DNA of 64,000 nucleotides, taken from NCBI RefSeq assembly GCF_900115205.1, contig NZ_FOYQ01000002.1, forward strand, positions 372,001-436,000, written 5' to 3'. A model generated the notes under the pieces. The model did not search any database. It was not told where the DNA came from and saw only the letters and a list, made by a program, of their open reading frames with translations. This DNA is from Robiginitalea myxolifaciens. Lineage in GTDB: Bacteria; Bacteroidota; Bacteroidia; Flavobacteriales; Flavobacteriaceae. Positions 62,012 through 64,000 of the stretch are shown piece after piece. Both the position numbers and the translations under genes were made by a program. Position 1 is the stretch's first letter. Each line of letters begins with the position of its first letter.

Positions 62012-63718
62012 ATGGGATCTTTAGACTGGATCATACTTGCTGGCACCTTACTTTTTATCGTAGCCTATGGGGTATGGAAAACCCGGGGGAGCCAAAGCGT
62101 AGAAGACTATGTGCAGGGCGGCAAGAAAGCCAAATGGTTAACCGTAGGGCTCTCGGTAATGGCTACTCAGGCCAGTGCGATCACATTCTTATCCACTCCG
62201 GGGCAAGCCTTTCACGATGGGATGGGCTTTGTTCAATTTTATTTTGGGCTGCCACTGGCAATGATTATAATTTGTCTGGTTTTTGTTCCAATCTACCATC
62301 ATCTCAAAGTCTATACCGCCTATGAATTCCTGGAACGACGGTTCGACTTAAAGACAAGAACCCTGGCAGCTGTCCTGTTTCTTATCCAGCGTGGACTCTC
62401 TGCGGGAATCACCATTTTTGCGCCTTCGATAATCCTATCAGCTGTGCTGGGATGGGACCTGACAATCCTGAATATCGTAATCGGGATATTGGTAATCATT
62501 TACACCGTCTCCGGAGGAACTAAAGCGGTCAACGTTACCCAGAAGCAACAGATGTTTATCATCATGCTGGGGATGTTTATGGCATTCTTTTTCATTCTCG
62601 GGTATCTGCCCACCGACCTTACCTTTGGCAAAGCCCTTAAGGTGGCCGGGGCAAGCGAAAAACTGAATATCCTCAATTTTGACTTCGATACGGATAGCCG
62701 GTACACCTTCTGGAGCGGAATTACTGGGGGAATGTTCCTGATGCTGGCGTATTTCGGAACCGATCAGAGTCAGGTTCAGCGTTACCTATCCGGCAAGTCC
62801 GTGCGCGAAAGTCAATTGGGACTTATTTTCAACGGAATCCTCAAAATCCCTATGCAATTCTTTATTCTGCTGGTCGGGGTTATGGTTTTCGTTTTCTATC
62901 AGTACAATCCTTCTCCCCTGAACTTTAACCCGGCTGCGACTCAAAGTGTCCTGGATTCGGAATATGCCGAGGAGTACCAGGTGCTGGAAACCGCCCACAG
63001 GGAACTGGAGGTGGAAAAGAAGATGGCGCAGGAAAACTTTTCAGCTGCCCTTGACCTCAAGGAATACACGGCAACCGTAGATGCCAAGCAAAAGATCCTC
63101 GAGATAAACCGCAAGGAACAGAATAACCGGGAGGCTGCCCGGGAAATGATTGCGAAAGCAGATCCTGGAGCTGAAACGAATGACAAGGACTATGTCTTTA
63201 TCCACTTTATCCTGAATTACCTGCCACGGGGATTGATTGGCCTGTTACTGGCCGTAATTCTCTCCGCAGCCATGTCGTCAACCGCTTCCGAGCTCAATGC
63301 CCTGGGTACGATTTCCGCCCTTGACCTGTACAAGCGAAATACACACCAGGTAATGGATCAGAAACACTATCTCAAGGTAAGCCGGTTCTTTACGCTGCTT
63401 TGGGGCGTTATTGCCATACTCATTGCCTGCTTTGCCAATCTGTTCGACAACTTAATCCAGCTAGTGAATATTATTGGTTCCATATTCTATGGAAATGTCC
63501 TGGGTATATTTTTGCTGGCTTTTTTCGTACGCTATGTACGCGGGAATTCGGTGTTTGTGGCAGCCCTGATCACTCAGGTCATCGTGATAGTAATCTGGTA
63601 CCTCGACTGGATGTCTTACCTCTGGCTCAATGCCGTAGGTTGTGTTGTAGTTATGTTGTTGGCGCTCATCATAGAGAGTTTTGACCGCCTCTTGCAACAG
63701 GAGCCTGCCGAGCTATAA
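62012..63718 (+). CDS. Sodium:solute symporter (SSS family) with coiled-coil insertion
   Basis: 568 aa, a Na+-coupled symporter of the SLC5/SSS fold with about thirteen helices. Family blocks: LSVMATQASAITFLSTPGQA (TM1 region with the Na+/substrate site), FLERRFDLKTRT, YTVSGGTKAVNVTQ, YFGTDQSQVQRYLSGKS and AVILSAAMSSTASELNALG (the Na2 site Ser pair). Between the helices lies a charged, helical insertion at about 310-393 (ETAHRELEVEKKMAQENF and on) that is not part of the standard fold and looks like a coiled coil, presumably periplasmic or cytoplasmic in the loop. It follows the microprotein by 1 bp, so both are made from one mRNA with the PIG-L deacetylase. Substrate unknown. Confidence 0.93.
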   Translation: MGSLDWIILAGTLLFIVAYGVWKTRGSQSVEDYVQGGKKAKWLTVGLSVMATQASAITFLSTPGQAFHDGMGFVQFYFGLPLAMIIICLVFVPIYHHLKVYTAYEFLERRFDLKTRTLAAVLFLIQRGLSAGITIFAPSIILSAVLGWDLTILNIVIGILVIIYTVSGGTKAVNVTQKQQMFIIMLGMFMAFFFILGYLPTDLTFGKALKVAGASEKLNILNFDFDTDSRYTFWSGITGGMFLMLAYFGTDQSQVQRYLSGKSVRESQLGLIFNGILKIPMQFFILLVGVMVFVFYQYNPSPLNFNPAATQSVLDSEYAEEYQVLETAHRELEVEKKMAQENFSAALDLKEYTATVDAKQKILEINRKEQNNREAAREMIAKADPGAETNDKDYVFIHFILNYLPRGLIGLLLAVILSAAMSSTASELNALGTISALDLYKRNTHQVMDQKHYLKVSRFFTLLWGVIAILIACFANLFDNLIQLVNIIGSIFYGNVLGIFLLAFFVRYVRGNSVFVAALITQVIVIVIWYLDWMSYLWLNAVGCVVVMLLALIIESFDRLLQQEPAEL

Positions 63719-63722
63719 AAAA

Positions 63723-63750
63723 ACCCGGCCTTTGAGCCGGGTCTTTGATC
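63723..63750. terminator. Bidirectional terminator
   Basis: A perfect 7-bp stem ACCCGGC / GCCGGGT (63723-63729, 63736-63742) around CTTTGA. On the minus strand it is followed by TTTTTTTATAG, the better tail; on the plus strand by CTTTGATC. It ends the symporter operon and the convergent DUF2911-type gene. Confidence 0.8.
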
Positions 63751-63766
63751 CTGTATTTATGTCCAA

Positions 63767-64000
63767 TTACATTGCGCCCCACTCTTTGAGGCTGTCTTTG
63801 TTCATTTTGATGTAATCGTTGTTGCCCGCATCTTCGGCCGCGGCCAGGGATTTTTTGGCGGCTGCAATAGCGCCTTTGGTATCGCCCATAGCAGCATAGA
63901 TCAATGACTGACGGCGGGACATCCAGAATGCCTTTGGATTGGCAGCGACTGCCTTGTCAATCCATTCTTTGGCCTTAGCCAGATCCATCCCTTCGTCGTG
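63767..64000 (-). CDS. C-terminus of a DUF2911-type secreted protein (partial)
   Basis: The frame is open to the right edge of the window, so the N-terminus is not visible; about 77 residues are seen. They form two TPR-like helical pairs (LAKAKEWIDKAVAANPKAFW, RRQSLIYAAMGDTKGAIAAA, KKSLAAAEDAGNNDYIKMNK) ending KEWGAM. This tail is characteristic of DUF2911 proteins of Bacteroidetes, whose front part is a beta-rich domain. The identity rests on the tail alone. It is convergent with the symporter operon and shares the terminator. Confidence 0.7.
   Translation of the reverse strand, partial: HDEGMDLAKAKEWIDKAVAANPKAFWMSRRQSLIYAAMGDTKGAIAAAKKSLAAAEDAGNNDYIKMNKDSLKEWGAM

Noticed and set aside
1-64000. 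CRISPR array, prophage, insertion sequence or replication origin
   Set aside because: No regular spaced repeats, phage structural genes, transposase or DnaA-box cluster was found on reading the window.

Overview
The window is chromosomal DNA of a member of the Bacteroidetes, almost certainly the family Flavobacteriaceae. The signs are a PorP/SprF-type type IX secretion membrane protein, a bacillithiol deacetylase (BshB1), a fused ResB/CcsA cytochrome c biogenesis protein, the tpx-dgkA-ftsK-lolA-lptG-ribBA gene order, and many promoters of the Bacteroidetes type (-7 element TAnnTTTG). The genus cannot be named from the sequence alone. Gene density is high, genes are mostly intact, and I see no CRISPR array, prophage, transposase or origin.

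Layout. 155-2091 (+): a zinc-ribbon/PD-(D/E)XK-like protein, a small membrane protein and a Tat-exported HisC-like aminotransferase. 2101-11397 (-): a run comprising an FMN reductase, pabB, tilS, dsbD, a penicillin acylase and the ComM-like ATPase yifB, with several overlaps. 11507-14634: an acetyltransferase-like membrane protein, dihydrolipoyl dehydrogenase and an Lrp regulator. 14782-17544 (+): a trans-sulfuration PLP enzyme and an NhaC-family carrier, divergent from the Lrp gene across an AT-rich, palindrome-rich promoter. 17625-24470 (+): tpx, dgkA, ftsK, lolA, lptG and ribBA, a cell-envelope and housekeeping block. 24467-34267: a DegT aminotransferase, an unknown 7-TM protein, a Na+/alanine symporter, a secreted protein of unknown role, an orphan LuxR-type regulator with an altered phosphorylation site, and a PorP/SprF-SPOR plus PD40 pair. 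34522-43195: a sulfatase, a propeller-amidohydrolase, a GT39-like glycosyltransferase, a 3D-domain lipoprotein and an AT-rich outer-membrane protein gene. 43674-49711: tRNA-Ser, a PfkB kinase, an M28 peptidase, tRNA-His, a TPR sensor kinase and bshB1. 49708-55852 (-): a cystathionine synthase/lyase, a MATE pump and the ResB-CcsA fusion. 55912-59266 (+): a DUF2520-type Rossmann protein, kdsC, maf, a lipoprotein and a small MscS channel. 59373-64000: an exported PIG-L deacetylase, a 33-residue membrane microprotein, an SSS-family symporter and the end of a DUF2911-type protein.

Functional links. Thiol metabolism recurs: BshB1 overlaps a cysteine/cystathionine enzyme, and DsbD, Tpx and ResB-CcsA lie elsewhere in the window. 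Envelope building is served by LolA, LptG, KdsC, DgkA and FtsK. The least-explained items are the PIG-L/microprotein/symporter module, the PorP-SPOR/PD40 pair in which the peptidoglycan-binding domain seems to have moved from one partner to the other, the Glu-for-Asp receiver, the RibBA with an inactive-looking RibA half, and several strong palindromes in promoter regions.
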